40,271 nt of DNA from Bacteroidota bacterium (GCA_029572965.1 JAKPQD010000242.1:1-40271), one strand, 5' to 3'; positions 16,555 to 26,924 are shown, counted from the first letter of the stretch. Made by a program: numbers and translations. Notes: generated by a model from the letters alone, not told the origin.

Positions 16555-17898
16555 ATGTCAAATATGAAAAGGATAGTAATTTTAGGTGCAGCAGAAAGTG
16601 GTGTTGGTGCTGCTGTCCTTGCAAAAGCCAAAGGCTTTGATGTATTTGTTTCTGATGCCGGCAAAATCAAAGAAAGCTACAAAAACATGCTCATCGGGCA
16701 TCAAATAGATTTTGAAGAAGGCAAACATTCTGAAGACCTTATCCTAAATGCTCACGAGATTATCAAAAGCCCGGGGATACCTGAAAAAGCTGAAATGGTA
16801 AAAAAGATTCGCACAAAACAAATACCTGTGATAAGCGAACTTGAATTTGCCGCACGCTACACCAATGCTTATAAGATTTGCATTACAGGTAGCAATGGGA
16901 AAACCACTACCACCTCGCTTATCTTCCACATGCTAAAAAAAGCCGGATTAAACGTAGGATTAGCAGGCAACATTGGCCAAAGCTTTGCCTACCAGGTGGC
17001 TACACAAGACTTCGATTATTACGTATTGGAAATAAGCAACTTTCAACTCGATGACATGTACGAATTCAAGGCTGACATTGCCATTTTGCTCAATATTACC
17101 CCGGATCACCTTGATAGGTACGACTACGACCTGCAACGCTACATCGACTCAAAGTTTCGTATCACCCAAAACCTTACAGACGAAGAATATTTCATCTACT
17201 GCTCAGACGACGAGCTTACTGCCCGTGAGATGGAAAAAATTGTCACCAAAGCAAAACAACTACCTTTTTCATTGAAAGAAAAAAAATTGCCCGGCGCATA
17301 CGTTGATAACAACTTTATACATATTGGACTTGACGATGTTGACTTTTCCATGTCTATTGACGAGCTGTCACTTAAAGGAAAACACAACACATATAACTCT
17401 ATGGCTGCCGGAATTGCAGGCAACGCTTTGCGTATTCACAATGAAATCATCCGCGAAGCCTTATCAGACTTTAAAGGCGTAGAGCACAGGTTAGAAATGG
17501 TCTGCAAAGTTAATGATATCTCTTTTATCAATGACAGCAAAGCAACTAACGTAAACTCTGTCTGGTATGCCCTTGAATGCATGACTACCCCCGTTATTTG
17601 GATTGCAGGCGGTACAGACAAAGGCAATGATTATTCCGAACTTTTTGAACTTGTAAAATCAAAGGTAAAGGCGCTTGTTTGTCTTGGCGTGGACAACTCA
17701 AAGCTGCACAAAGCATTTGATGATAAAATTAAAATTATACAAGATGCATCCTCGATGCAGGAAGCTGTCCGGAAAGCATTCCACTTGGCCTCAGCAGGAG
17801 AAACTGTTTTGCTCTCCCCTGCCTGTGCCAGCTTTGACTTGTTTGAAAACTACGAAGACCGCGGAAGACAGTTTAAAAAATATGTAAAAGAATTGTAA
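16555..17898 (+). CDS. murD: UDP-N-acetylmuramoylalanine--D-glutamate ligase
   Basis: 447 residues with the three Mur-ligase domains. The N-terminal Rossmann-like UDP-binding domain has the GAAESGVGAA motif. The ATP loop GSNGKTT is at residues 112-118, with NITPDHLDRY and NDSKATNVNS further on. It adds D-Glu to UDP-MurNAc-L-Ala in the cytoplasm. An alternative in-frame ATG is at 16564, three codons in. Ten bases separate it from mraY and 16 from ftsW. Confidence 0.97.
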   Translation: MSNMKRIVILGAAESGVGAAVLAKAKGFDVFVSDAGKIKESYKNMLIGHQIDFEEGKHSEDLILNAHEIIKSPGIPEKAEMVKKIRTKQIPVISELEFAARYTNAYKICITGSNGKTTTTSLIFHMLKKAGLNVGLAGNIGQSFAYQVATQDFDYYVLEISNFQLDDMYEFKADIAILLNITPDHLDRYDYDLQRYIDSKFRITQNLTDEEYFIYCSDDELTAREMEKIVTKAKQLPFSLKEKKLPGAYVDNNFIHIGLDDVDFSMSIDELSLKGKHNTYNSMAAGIAGNALRIHNEIIREALSDFKGVEHRLEMVCKVNDISFINDSKATNVNSVWYALECMTTPVIWIAGGTDKGNDYSELFELVKSKVKALVCLGVDNSKLHKAFDDKIKIIQDASSMQEAVRKAFHLASAGETVLLSPACASFDLFENYEDRGRQFKKYVKEL

Positions 17899-17914
17899 GA
17901 TATACCATATTATT

Positions 17915-19174
17915 ATGTTTGAACGAGTAGAAAAAAACCTCAAAGGTGATAAAATAATCTGGGCAATAATATTGTTGCTCTCGTTATTGTCATTACTGGC
18001 GGTATACAGCTCCACCGGAACGCTTGCATACCGCTATCACGGGGGAAACACTATTTACTACTTCTTCAAACATGCATCATACATGTTATTAGGATTAGGC
18101 GCTATATATATAACACACCTAATCCCTTATAAATATTATTTACGCCTGGCCCAAATATTCCTTTACCTCTCAGCTCCTTTACTATTGCTAACCTTAGTCA
18201 TGGGAACATCGCTTAACTCTGCATCGCGATGGTTAACAGTACCTGTCATCGGGCTTACCATCCAAACATCAGATTTTGCCAAAATAGCGCTAATCATGTA
18301 TGTAGCCAGGACTCTTGCCTTGAAACAAGATGAAATAAAGGATTTCAAAAAGGCATTCCTCCCGGTAATAATCCCTGTAGGGATTATATGTACCCTTATC
18401 CTTCCGGCAAACCTATCTACTGCATTGATGATATTTATGGTGAGTGTAATACTAATGTTTATTGGCCGGGTATCAATAAAGCACCTTTCTTTATTGGGAT
18501 TGTGTGGCATTATATTTTTATCATTATTTATCATAATTGCCCCAATGACCCATACAAACCTTGGCAACCGCGTTAAAACCTGGAAACACCGTATTGTCAA
18601 CTTTAGTGGGAATAATGACGATAAAAAGGAAACCAACGATGCAAACTTCCAATCTGAGCAGGCCAAAATAGCCGTTGCAACCGGAGGCATATTAGGCAAA
18701 GGCCCCGGGAACAGTACTCAACGCAACTTTTTGCCCCATCCTTATTCTGATTTTATTTATGCTATAATAGTTGAAGAATATGGGCTTGTAGGAGGTATTT
18801 TTGTTTTATCATTATATTTAGCTTTACTTTTCAGGGCGGGAGTTATTGTACGAAAAAGTGAAAGAACTTTTCCGGCCTTCCTTGCTATAGGATTAGCATT
18901 ATTACTCGTATTTCAAGCTATGATAAACATGGCGGTATCAGTAAATCTTGTCCCTGTAACAGGACAAACGCTCCCTTTAGTAAGCATGGGAGGTTCGTCT
19001 ATGTTATTTACCAGCGCAGCAATTGGCATAATCCTTAGTGTTTCGCGCTCTATAATAAAAGAAAAAGAAGTTAAGGAAGAAAACAAAGAAGATGAAAATA
19101 AAGAAAAAAAAGAAGACGAAAACAATATTAATACCCAAGCAAAAGAGAAAGTTCAGGAAAAAGAAACAGAATAA
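17915..19174 (+). CDS. ftsW: Septal peptidoglycan glycosyltransferase FtsW (SEDS family)
   Basis: 419 residues with about ten transmembrane helices. SEDS hallmarks include SASRWL, the large periplasmic loop ending in NFLPHPYSDFIYAIIVEE (which carries the conserved catalytic Asp) and LVPVTGQTLPLVSMGGSS. FtsW polymerises lipid II at the septum with FtsI. The last 40 or so residues form a highly charged Lys/Glu low-complexity tail in the cytoplasm, longer than in E. coli. A 37-base gap precedes murG, the longest inside the cluster. Confidence 0.96.
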   Translation: MFERVEKNLKGDKIIWAIILLLSLLSLLAVYSSTGTLAYRYHGGNTIYYFFKHASYMLLGLGAIYITHLIPYKYYLRLAQIFLYLSAPLLLLTLVMGTSLNSASRWLTVPVIGLTIQTSDFAKIALIMYVARTLALKQDEIKDFKKAFLPVIIPVGIICTLILPANLSTALMIFMVSVILMFIGRVSIKHLSLLGLCGIIFLSLFIIIAPMTHTNLGNRVKTWKHRIVNFSGNNDDKKETNDANFQSEQAKIAVATGGILGKGPGNSTQRNFLPHPYSDFIYAIIVEEYGLVGGIFVLSLYLALLFRAGVIVRKSERTFPAFLAIGLALLLVFQAMINMAVSVNLVPVTGQTLPLVSMGGSSMLFTSAAIGIILSVSRSIIKEKEVKEENKEDENKEKKEDENNINTQAKEKVQEKETE

Positions 19175-19211
19175 ATAAAAAACAAACAATATAAGGGATT
19201 AACAAGCTAAT

Positions 19212-20339
19212 ATGCAAAAAAATAGAGAAATAAGAGTCATTATATCTGGCGGAGGGACCGGAGGACATATATTTCCGGCCATTGCTATTGCCAATGCAAT
19301 AAAAGCCGAAAAAACAAATGCCGAAATTCTATTTGTAGGAGCTCTGGGGCGTATGGAGATGCAGAAAGTTCCGGCCGCCGGATACAACATTGTCGGGCTT
19401 CCTATTATGGGCTTCAACCGAAGCTCCTTATGGAAAAATTTTGAAGTATTAGCCAAGCTTGTAAAAAGCCTTTTTAAAGCCCGTAAGATTATCAAAGATT
19501 TCAAACCCGATATGGCCATTGGAGTTGGAGGTTATGCCAGTGGCCCACTCCTTTGGATGGCCTCTTTTTCGAAGGTGCCAATTTTTATTCAGGAACAAAA
19601 TTCATACGCAGGAGTAACTAATAAGTTGCTTGCAAAACGTGCAAAAAAAATATTTGTTGCCTATCCCGACATGCAGAAATTTTTCCCTGCCAACCGTATT
19701 ATTATAAGCGGCAACCCTGTAAGAGGAGGCCTAAACAATGTTTCAAACCTGAAACACGAAGCTATTGACTTTTTCAAATTAGACCCGGCAAAGAAAACTA
19801 TACTTTGTATTGGAGGAAGCCTTGGTGCAAGAACTTTAAACGAAAGCATTATTAATAATATCAACAAAATAGTTGAAAGCAATTATCAACTTATTTGGCA
19901 ATGCGGAGCATACTACCATGCAGCTTGTCAAAAAAGCATAGAAAACCTAAAAAATCAAAATATCAAGCTTTACGACTTTATCAACCGTATGGACCTGGCT
20001 TATGCTGCTGCCGATGTAGTCATTAGCAGAGCCGGGGCATTGAGCATTTCAGAGCTTTGTCTTGTAAGCAAACCGGTTATTCTGGTTCCCTCACCTAATG
20101 TAGCCGAAGACCACCAGACAAAAAACGCATTAGCCCTTACTGAAAAAAATGCAGCAGTAATGATTACAGATAATGATGCCCCCAAAAAACTTATTGACGA
20201 AACCTTTGCATTACTTAACAACGAAAACAAATCTCAAATGCTGGCCAACAATATTTCAAAGTTTGCCATGCATGATGCAGCAAAGAATATAGCACGCGAG
20301 ATTATTAAAAATGTCAAACCAGAAATGACTAACCAATGA
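19212..20339 (+). CDS. murG: UDP-GlcNAc:lipid I N-acetylglucosaminyltransferase MurG
   Basis: 375 residues, GT28 family. The N-terminal glycine-rich GGGTGGH motif (residues 13-19) and GVGGYASGP are present, and the C-terminal donor domain has GGSLGART, SRAGALSISEL and a P(S)PNVAEDHQTKNA segment. MurG converts lipid I to lipid II on the inner face of the membrane. The stop overlaps the murC start as ATGA. The last residues (EMTNQ) resemble the repeat-encoded end of MurE, which may be coincidence. Confidence 0.97.
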   Translation: MQKNREIRVIISGGGTGGHIFPAIAIANAIKAEKTNAEILFVGALGRMEMQKVPAAGYNIVGLPIMGFNRSSLWKNFEVLAKLVKSLFKARKIIKDFKPDMAIGVGGYASGPLLWMASFSKVPIFIQEQNSYAGVTNKLLAKRAKKIFVAYPDMQKFFPANRIIISGNPVRGGLNNVSNLKHEAIDFFKLDPAKKTILCIGGSLGARTLNESIINNINKIVESNYQLIWQCGAYYHAACQKSIENLKNQNIKLYDFINRMDLAYAAADVVISRAGALSISELCLVSKPVILVPSPNVAEDHQTKNALALTEKNAAVMITDNDAPKKLIDETFALLNNENKSQMLANNISKFAMHDAAKNIAREIIKNVKPEMTNQ

Positions 20340-21724
20340 CATTCAAAATTGAAAATATAAAAAATGTATATCTTGTAGGCATTGGAGGCATTGGCATGAG
20401 TGCATTGGCCAGGTACTTTAAAACCATTGGCCGCAATGTTGCCGGGTACGACAAAACCCCTACCCCACTAACTTCTAAGCTAACAGAAGAAGGTATTGAT
20501 ATACATTTCGATGATAATTTGGCGCTTGTTCCTGAATACATCAAAAAAGAAAAAGACAATACACTTGTCATATTTACACCTGCAGTCCCTTCATGGCATG
20601 TAGAACTTAATTTTTTCAAAAACAATGGTTTTACAATTATGAAAAGGGCTGAAGTATTAGGGCATATATTTTCACAAGGCATTGGGGCTGCTGTAGCCGG
20701 GACTCACGGCAAAACTACGACCTCTACCATGCTTGCCCATATTTTACACAACTCGCAAAAGCAATGCAACGCATTTTTAGGCGGTATAGCCCGAAATTAC
20801 AATTCCAACCTGCTCCTTTCAGACAAAAGTCAAATAGTAGTAGCCGAAGCAGATGAGTACGACAGGTCTTTCCTTCGCCTGTACCCAACTGTAGCTATTG
20901 TAACCTCGGTTGACCCTGACCACCTTGACATTTATGGTTCGTACTCTGAAGTAATCAAATCTTTCAACGACTTTGTAAACCAGATAAAACCAGGAGGAGC
21001 TTTGGTTTATAAAAAAAATATTGCCATTGATTTAAACAAACTTGAAAAAATCAATAAATACAGCTACGATATAAACAATGACGCTGACTTTTCAGCCAGA
21101 AACCTGAGAATTGAAAGCCGAGGATTCTGTTTTGACCTTTATACCCCAGAGAGAAACCTTGAAGGCATCCAGTTACGCATTGGTGGCGCTATGAACGTGC
21201 TCAATGCAACCGCAGCAGCTGCTGCTGCGCATTTATTAGGTGTCGGTTACGATGAAATCATTGCAGGACTTGAAAGTTTTGAAGGCGTTAAACGCCGTTT
21301 TGAAATTCATTTGAATGAAAATGGCAGGACCTACGTGGACGACTATGCCCACCACCCCGAAGAATTAAAGGCTTGCATCAAATCGGCACGCCAGATATTC
21401 CCAAACAGAAAGCTTTGCGGCGTATTTCAGCCACATTTGTACAGTCGCACCCGCGATTTTGCAGATGAATTTGCCAAAAGTTTAGATATGCTTGACGAAA
21501 TAATACTACTCAACATATATCCGGCACGCGAAGAGCCAATTCCAGGCATTACCTCGCATGTCATTTTTGAAAAAATGAAAAATGCCAACAAAGTCCTTTG
21601 TTCTAAAGACCAATTAATAAAAGAATTAAAAAACAGGGACATTGACGTATTGCTTACTTTGGGGGCAGGTGATGTTGACCAAATGGCAGCAGATATTTGC
21701 AATATTATCAAACAACAGGCATGA
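20336..21724 (+). CDS. murC: UDP-N-acetylmuramate--L-alanine ligase
   Basis: 462 residues. The N-terminal UDP-binding motif GIGGIGMSALARY, ATP loop GTHGKTT (122-128), EADEYDRSFL, DPDHLDIYG and the C-terminal DDYAHHPEE are all present. It adds L-Ala to UDP-MurNAc. It has four-base ATGA overlaps with murG upstream and ftsQ downstream, so the three genes are translationally coupled. The murB gene that supplies UDP-MurNAc is not in this cluster. Confidence 0.97.
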   Translation: MTFKIENIKNVYLVGIGGIGMSALARYFKTIGRNVAGYDKTPTPLTSKLTEEGIDIHFDDNLALVPEYIKKEKDNTLVIFTPAVPSWHVELNFFKNNGFTIMKRAEVLGHIFSQGIGAAVAGTHGKTTTSTMLAHILHNSQKQCNAFLGGIARNYNSNLLLSDKSQIVVAEADEYDRSFLRLYPTVAIVTSVDPDHLDIYGSYSEVIKSFNDFVNQIKPGGALVYKKNIAIDLNKLEKINKYSYDINNDADFSARNLRIESRGFCFDLYTPERNLEGIQLRIGGAMNVLNATAAAAAAHLLGVGYDEIIAGLESFEGVKRRFEIHLNENGRTYVDDYAHHPEELKACIKSARQIFPNRKLCGVFQPHLYSRTRDFADEFAKSLDMLDEIILLNIYPAREEPIPGITSHVIFEKMKNANKVLCSKDQLIKELKNRDIDVLLTLGAGDVDQMAADICNIIKQQA

Positions 21725-22512
21725 AAAAGGCAATAAACATATCGCTTTGGGTTGTACTGATAGCTTATTTGGGGGCTATTTACGGCTTTGTTGAAGAAAA
21801 AAACAAAGGAATCATTTGTAATGATATCAATGTATCTGTTGTCAACAATGAAACTAATAAACTAATCAGCAACAAATCCATTTTGGCAACCATAAAAAAC
21901 AGCCATATCCCTATTATCGGCAAACAAGTAAACAAAATCAACACCTTTGCCCTTGAAAACCTTTTCAAATCTAATGCGACAATAAAACAAGTGGCTATTT
22001 ATACCACCATAGATGGTATATTAAACGTTGAAGCAGAGCAGCGCGAACCCATACTTAGGGTAATGAATGCCCGTATGCAACAGTATTACATTGATAACGA
22101 AGCATATATTATCCCAATACGCTTTGAAGCCCCGGCCTATTGTTTATTTGCCAACGGCAATATAAAAGAAACGTTTAACGTAAACGAAGCGCATACCGAA
22201 AAGAGCTTGTTGATGGACACGTTGAACAACAACAAAAACAATATTAGCAGCATATTTAAGCTCTCTCAATATATTAATTCCCATAACTTCTGGAAAAACC
22301 ATATATCTCAAATTTATGTTGACGGCGATAACAATCTCATGGTCATCCCCCGAGTTGGTGCACATGTAATTATCCTCGGAGATATAACCAATCTTGATAT
22401 TAAATTCAAAAAATTGCGCTCTCTTTATTATGCTTTTAATGAAATTGGATGGAACGACTATAAAACCATTAACCTAAAATACAGTAACCAAATAGTTTGC
22501 ACAAAACGTTAA
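21721..22512 (+). CDS. ftsQ: Division protein FtsQ
   Basis: A 263-residue bitopic protein. A short cytoplasmic tail and one transmembrane helix (about 5-25) lead to a periplasmic POTRA-like domain (NDINVSVVNNE... LISNKSILATIKNS) and a beta domain. Primary sequence is diverged, as usual for FtsQ, but gene order between murC and ftsA is diagnostic. The frame opens eight codons earlier; I chose the ATG at 21721 because it forms the ATGA overlap with murC and starts a proper membrane anchor. FtsQ recruits the FtsL-FtsB/DivIC complex to the septum. Confidence 0.88.
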   Translation: MKKAINISLWVVLIAYLGAIYGFVEEKNKGIICNDINVSVVNNETNKLISNKSILATIKNSHIPIIGKQVNKINTFALENLFKSNATIKQVAIYTTIDGILNVEAEQREPILRVMNARMQQYYIDNEAYIIPIRFEAPAYCLFANGNIKETFNVNEAHTEKSLLMDTLNNNKNNISSIFKLSQYINSHNFWKNHISQIYVDGDNNLMVIPRVGAHVIILGDITNLDIKFKKLRSLYYAFNEIGWNDYKTINLKYSNQIVCTKR

Positions 22513-22516
22513 TATT

Positions 22517-23887
22517 ATGATACATAAAGAACAAATTATCGGAGCAGTGGACATCGGAACCACAAAGATTGTAACTATTATTGGAAAAATCAACGCTAAT
22601 CAGCGCCTTGAAGTCCTTGGCCTGTCATGCACAGAATCAAGAGGGGTCAAAAGAGGTGTTGTTCAAAACATTGAAGAAACAGTAATGTCTATCAAACATA
22701 CCATAAAAGAAGCTGAAGCCCAGGCAGGATATAAGCTCAACGAAGTGTTTGTAGGTATTGCCGGTCAGCACATTCACAGCATTAAAAGCAGTGGTTATTT
22801 GTTACGCGATTCTTATGACAACGAAATCACCGCTGAAGACCTTAAACGTCTCGAAAACGATATGCGCAAAATACCTGTTGATGTAGGAGAGGAAATCATA
22901 CACGTGATACCACAAAGCTATACTGTGGACAACGAACCCGATATCAAAAACCCTGTGGGCATGTTTGGGAAACGCATAGATGCAAACTTTCACATTGTTA
23001 TTGCTTCTGTAACTTTTGCAAATAATATAAAACGCTGCATCGAAAAATCAGGATTACAAGTAAAATCATTGATCCTTGAGCCTTTAGCCTCATCAGAAGC
23101 CGTTTTGACAGAAGATGAAAAAGAAGTTGGAGTAGCAATGATTGATATTGGAGGAGGCACATCTGACCTTGCAGTTTACTATGAAAATATTATAAGACAT
23201 ACTGCAGTAATACCTCTTGGGGGTAACATTATCTCTAAAGACTTAAAGGATGGACTTTGCATTCTCCCGCGCCATGCCGAAATGCTTAAAATTAAACATG
23301 GATCTGCACTGCAAGCATTAGCCCAACCCAACGACTTTGTTTCGGTACCGGGCATCTCAGGACGAGAACCTCGCGAAATATCAACTGCAACAATAGCGGG
23401 CATTATCCAGTGCCGTGTAGAAGAAATTTTAAACTTCATTGCCCTCGAAATTGAGCGAAGCGGGTTTCAAGACAAACTTAGCGCTGGTATTGTTGTTACA
23501 GGCGGCGGTTCTATGCTGAAAAATATCCGTCAGCTTATCAATTTTCGCACAGGCATGGATTCTCGAATAGGTTTTCCTACAGAACACCTTGTTGCTTCAT
23601 CCGTAGCAGATGTCAACCATCCAAAATACGCAACAGCAATAGGCCTTGTTTTTAAAGGATATCAATATCTTAACGAACACAAAGAAGTGATGAGCTTTAC
23701 TAATATTGGAGAAGAAATTACCGCAGGTTTTCAACCTAACACAGCTCCAACTTCAGAAAATAAAACAGCTGTTAAGGAAGAAGAATTTAAAGAACCCGAA
23801 AATAAAGACATTACCAAATCAAATTTTCTCAATTCTTTATTATACAAATTTACCGTTATGTTTGATGAAAACGACACAAAAATGTAG
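22517..23887 (+). CDS. ftsA: Division protein FtsA
   Basis: An actin-like ATPase of 456 residues. Phosphate-1 motif AVDIGTTKIVTIIG, phosphate-2 IDIGGGTSDLAV and adenosine motif VTGGGSMLKNI are present, with the FtsA-specific 1C subdomain in place of actin 1B. A linker rich in Glu and Lys (about 395-440) leads to a terminal segment (NSLLYKFTVMF) that probably forms the membrane-targeting amphipathic helix. FtsA tethers FtsZ to the membrane. Only four bases separate it from ftsQ. Confidence 0.96.
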   Translation: MIHKEQIIGAVDIGTTKIVTIIGKINANQRLEVLGLSCTESRGVKRGVVQNIEETVMSIKHTIKEAEAQAGYKLNEVFVGIAGQHIHSIKSSGYLLRDSYDNEITAEDLKRLENDMRKIPVDVGEEIIHVIPQSYTVDNEPDIKNPVGMFGKRIDANFHIVIASVTFANNIKRCIEKSGLQVKSLILEPLASSEAVLTEDEKEVGVAMIDIGGGTSDLAVYYENIIRHTAVIPLGGNIISKDLKDGLCILPRHAEMLKIKHGSALQALAQPNDFVSVPGISGREPREISTATIAGIIQCRVEEILNFIALEIERSGFQDKLSAGIVVTGGGSMLKNIRQLINFRTGMDSRIGFPTEHLVASSVADVNHPKYATAIGLVFKGYQYLNEHKEVMSFTNIGEEITAGFQPNTAPTSENKTAVKEEEFKEPENKDITKSNFLNSLLYKFTVMFDENDTKM

Positions 23888-23917
23888 CCATTAAAAAAAT
23901 TATAAACCCTAATCATT

Positions 23918-25336
23918 ATGGAAGATTTAATCAACTTTGACATACAAGCCAACAAATCATCTATCATCAAGGTGATAGGTGTTGGAGGAGGCGGTAGCAA
24001 TGCTGTTAATCACATGTTTCGCATGGGGATTAAAGATGTTGACTTTATTGTATGTAATACAGATGCCCAAGCTCTTGCAAACAGCCCCGTTCCAATAAAA
24101 ATTCAGCTGGGCAATTCGCTCACCGAAGGACGTGGTGCTGGCAACAAACCAGATGTAGGCCGTCAATCTGCTATTGAGAGCCTTCCTGAAATTATGGAAG
24201 CCCTTTCGATGAATACAAAAATGGCCTTTATCACTGCCGGAATGGGCGGAGGTACAGGTACCGGTGCAGCTCCGGTTATTGCCAAAGCTGTTAAAGAACA
24301 AGGCATACTGACTGTTGGTATCGTTACCATTCCCTTCAGGTTTGAAGGCCCGGTGCGTATCAACCAGGCAATTGAGGGTATTAATGAACTTCGAAATTAC
24401 GTTGACTCGCTGTTGGTTATTCACAACGAAAAACTCAGAGAATTATATGGCAATCTCAAGATTTCAGAAGCATTTTCCAAAGCCGACAACATTTTAACTG
24501 TTGCTGCTAAAGGCATTGCCGAAATTATCACTGTTCATGGTTATGTCAATGTTGACTTTGCTGATGTACAAACGATTATGGCCAACAGTGGTGTTGCCAT
24601 CATGGGTTCAGCTACCGCATCTGGACAAGACAGGGCCCTTGAAGCTATTCAACAAGCCCTCACCTCTCCTTTACTCAATAATAATGATATTCGCGGGGCA
24701 AAAAGCATCTTACTCAACATTACTTCTGGCGAAGATGAAATATCAATGGATGAAGTTGGTATTATTACTGACTTTGTAGTCAACTGCGTGGACAAAGATG
24801 CGCTTATGATTTGGGGTACAGGTATTGACCCTTCACTCGACGATAAAATTTCTGTAACCATTATTGCCACAGGTTTCCCTGACAACTCCATCCCAGAGTT
24901 GATCACCCGTAAAGCTCAACCAGCAAAAGTTGCCGCAACAATAAATGAGCCCTTTACATCTAAGCTTCCATTTGAAGTAAAGCATAGTAAAGAAAACTTT
25001 CAACCTATCCAAAAAACCATTGAGTTTGATTTTGGTTCATCGGCATTAGATGTACCCCTCGTTGAAAGTCCTATCAACCAAAGTAAAGCCAATGAAAGGC
25101 TTTCGGAAATCAAAAAACAGTCGGTAAAATCTGATGGAATACTACCTAATCATCTCGACCCTAATGTAATAGAAGAATTGGAAAATACTCCCGCTTTTAT
25201 GCGAAAAAACATTAAGCTTAAAGAATCTAAATCAGCATCAGGGCCAGAAATATCAAGGCTTACACTTTTTGATAGCGATGAAGATATCATTAAAATTAGT
25301 GCCGAAAATCCTTATTTAAACAAAAACGTAGATTAA
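23918..25336 (+). CDS. ftsZ: Division GTPase FtsZ
   Basis: A tubulin-like GTPase of 472 residues. The G-box GGGTGTG (residues 110-116), [13 protein letters not shown] and the T7 region [11 protein letters not shown] are intact. After the globular part comes a long linker. The conserved partner-binding motif appears as TPAFMRKNI about 45 residues before the end, followed by an extra tail ending NPYLNKNVD, a layout usual in Bacteroidota. It is the last gene of the cluster and is followed by a strong terminator. Confidence 0.98.
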   Translation: MEDLINFDIQANKSSIIKVIGVGGGGSNAVNHMFRMGIKDVDFIVCNTDAQALANSPVPIKIQLGNSLTEGRGAGNKPDVGRQSAIESLPEIMEALSMNTKMAFITAGMGGGTGTGAAPVIAKAVKEQGILTVGIVTIPFRFEGPVRINQAIEGINELRNYVDSLLVIHNEKLRELYGNLKISEAFSKADNILTVAAKGIAEIITVHGYVNVDFADVQTIMANSGVAIMGSATASGQDRALEAIQQALTSPLLNNNDIRGAKSILLNITSGEDEISMDEVGIITDFVVNCVDKDALMIWGTGIDPSLDDKISVTIIATGFPDNSIPELITRKAQPAKVAATINEPFTSKLPFEVKHSKENFQPIQKTIEFDFGSSALDVPLVESPINQSKANERLSEIKKQSVKSDGILPNHLDPNVIEELENTPAFMRKNIKLKESKSASGPEISRLTLFDSDEDIIKISAENPYLNKNVD

Positions 25337-25354
25337 CAAAACGTTCATAGCTCC

Positions 25355-25402
25355 TACCAATGAGAACTAAGGCTCTGTCTTATTCTCATTGGTATTTTTT
25401 TT
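25355..25402 (+). terminator. Intrinsic terminator after ftsZ
   Basis: A perfect 12-bp stem (TACCAATGAGAA, 25355-25366, with its complement at 25383-25394), a 16-base loop and eight T residues (25395-25402). It ends the dcw transcript. Confidence 0.92.
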
Positions 25403-25600
25403 AAATAAACATAATTCTTGGGGGAATACAATAAAACTTCTGTCTTAAAGATAAAATCAAATGTCATTCACCCTCCATTTTATACAACATTTAAGGCCTC
25501 CTCCGTTTTCTTTAATGCACCTTCTAAATATTTTACCTGTAGTTTTTTTTGAATAATATTTTAAAAAATCTAAATTTACCTATCATAAAAAACAACATTC

Positions 25601-26530
25601 ATGAGAAATTTATTGATAATCTTTAGCATTTTTCTCGTTGCAGGCTGTTCAACCCAGCAAAAAGTGGTTCAGACCCAGCCTCAAATACAAGAAATAAAAA
25701 AAGATGAACGCTCACTAAAAAGAGTAGTTGCTATTTCAAGATTTTCAAACGAAACGCAATATGCCAAAGGCATCTTTTACGACAAAGCCAACGACCCCAT
25801 GGGCAAACAGGCTGTCGATATCCTTTCTGCCAAACTGGCTTCAACAGGCAAGTTCATCTTGCTCGAAAGACAAGACCTGGACAAGATTGTAGCCGAATCA
25901 AAAATTGCAGGCACTGACAGTATTCAACACATACGTGCCGACTACATCATCCTTGGCTCGGTAACCCAATTTGGAAGAAAAACTGTTGGCGACCAAAACG
26001 TTTTCTCAAGAAGCAAAACCCAAACCGTTGAAGCTACGGTTAGCATCCGTTTAGTTGATGTTTATTCGGGGCAGGTTATCTATTCGGAAGAAGGTAAAGG
26101 CGAGGCCGAAACAACCGCTAAATCTGTCATGGGCATTGGCGAGCACGCCGATTACGATGCCACACTAAGCGACAAGGCTATCTCTGCTGCCATCTCGAAA
26201 CTCGTTGAAAACATTATCAACAACTGCATGGACCGCCCCTGGAAATCATATTTTCTCGCTTATGACGATAATGGCATCATTATAGCCGGTGGCAAAAGCC
26301 AAGGTTTAAAGGTAGGCGATATTTTCATTATAGAAGAAAAAGGCAAAAAAGTTAAAAACCCCCAAACCGGCATGACAATAAAACTTCCGGGCAAAGTAGC
26401 CGGAAAAATAAAAATTGACTTTGTCGGTGGCGACAACCCTGAAAATGAATTTTCAATGGTTTCTTTTATCGAAGGAAGTATTGACAAACAAAACTTAAAA
26501 AACTATTACGTTAAGGAGGACAAAAAATGA
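25601..26530 (+). CDS. CsgG-family outer-membrane lipoprotein
   Basis: 309 residues. A lipoprotein signal ends in the lipobox LVAGC (Cys16). The CsgG domain follows (about 40-215), with RVVAISRFSN, a segment ILLERQDLDKI typical of the family, ADYIILGSVTQFG and VDVYSGQVIYSEE. CsgG proper forms the curli secretion pore; relatives linked to DUF4810 and DUF799 lipoproteins have no settled role. There are no curli subunit genes here. The C-terminus (about 230-309) is an extra domain with a GLKVGDIFIIEEKG motif. Starts 264 bases after ftsZ, with no exact -7 consensus recognised, and overlaps the next gene as ATGA. Confidence 0.85.
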   Translation: MRNLLIIFSIFLVAGCSTQQKVVQTQPQIQEIKKDERSLKRVVAISRFSNETQYAKGIFYDKANDPMGKQAVDILSAKLASTGKFILLERQDLDKIVAESKIAGTDSIQHIRADYIILGSVTQFGRKTVGDQNVFSRSKTQTVEATVSIRLVDVYSGQVIYSEEGKGEAETTAKSVMGIGEHADYDATLSDKAISAAISKLVENIINNCMDRPWKSYFLAYDDNGIIIAGGKSQGLKVGDIFIIEEKGKKVKNPQTGMTIKLPGKVAGKIKIDFVGGDNPENEFSMVSFIEGSIDKQNLKNYYVKEDKK

Positions 26531-26859
26531 AAAAAATAATATTTCTCTTAGCTGCTATCATTGGTTTAATGACCAGCTGCACTGGCGTAAAAACGTCTGC
26601 TTCAGGAGTTGACAACCAGGCCTTCATTAACATTGTAGGAAAACCAGGAAATTATTCAGGCGGGGTGGATGTTAACGTGGACGATAAAACCAACTTTAAA
26701 GCCCAAGTGAATAAAGAATACACTGACAGGCCGAAAGGAAAGGTTTATGCCATCAGTACCGGCACCCACGTGGTTACAGTATCATACAATGGCCAGGTTT
26801 TATACAAACAACAAATCTTTGTGTCGTCACAAGAAACCAAAAAAATAGTTTTACCATAA
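26527..26859 (+). CDS. Small lipoprotein downstream of CsgG-like gene
   Basis: 110 residues with a lipobox LMTSC (Cys18) and a mature part of about 90 residues that looks all-beta (FINIVGKPGNYSGGVDVNV, then THVVTVSYNGQVLYKQQIFV), reminiscent of PEGA-like modules. It overlaps the CsgG-like gene by four bases, so the two are coupled. A terminator follows at once. I cannot name a family with confidence. Confidence 0.8.
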   Translation: MKKIIFLLAAIIGLMTSCTGVKTSASGVDNQAFINIVGKPGNYSGGVDVNVDDKTNFKAQVNKEYTDRPKGKVYAISTGTHVVTVSYNGQVLYKQQIFVSSQETKKIVLP

Positions 26860-26867
26860 CATTACAC

Positions 26868-26903
26868 AAAAGCCTCATTACTAAACCCAATGAGGCTTTT
26901 TTT
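26868..26903 (+). terminator. Intrinsic terminator between the two lipoprotein pairs
   Basis: A 12-bp stem AAAAGCCTCATT (26868-26879) / AATGAGGCTTTT (26889-26900) with a nine-base loop and a run of seven T ending at 26903. It divides the four lipoprotein genes into two transcription segments, or acts as a partial terminator. Confidence 0.88.
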
Positions 26904-26924
26904 ACAAACCTAAATCACACTTTC

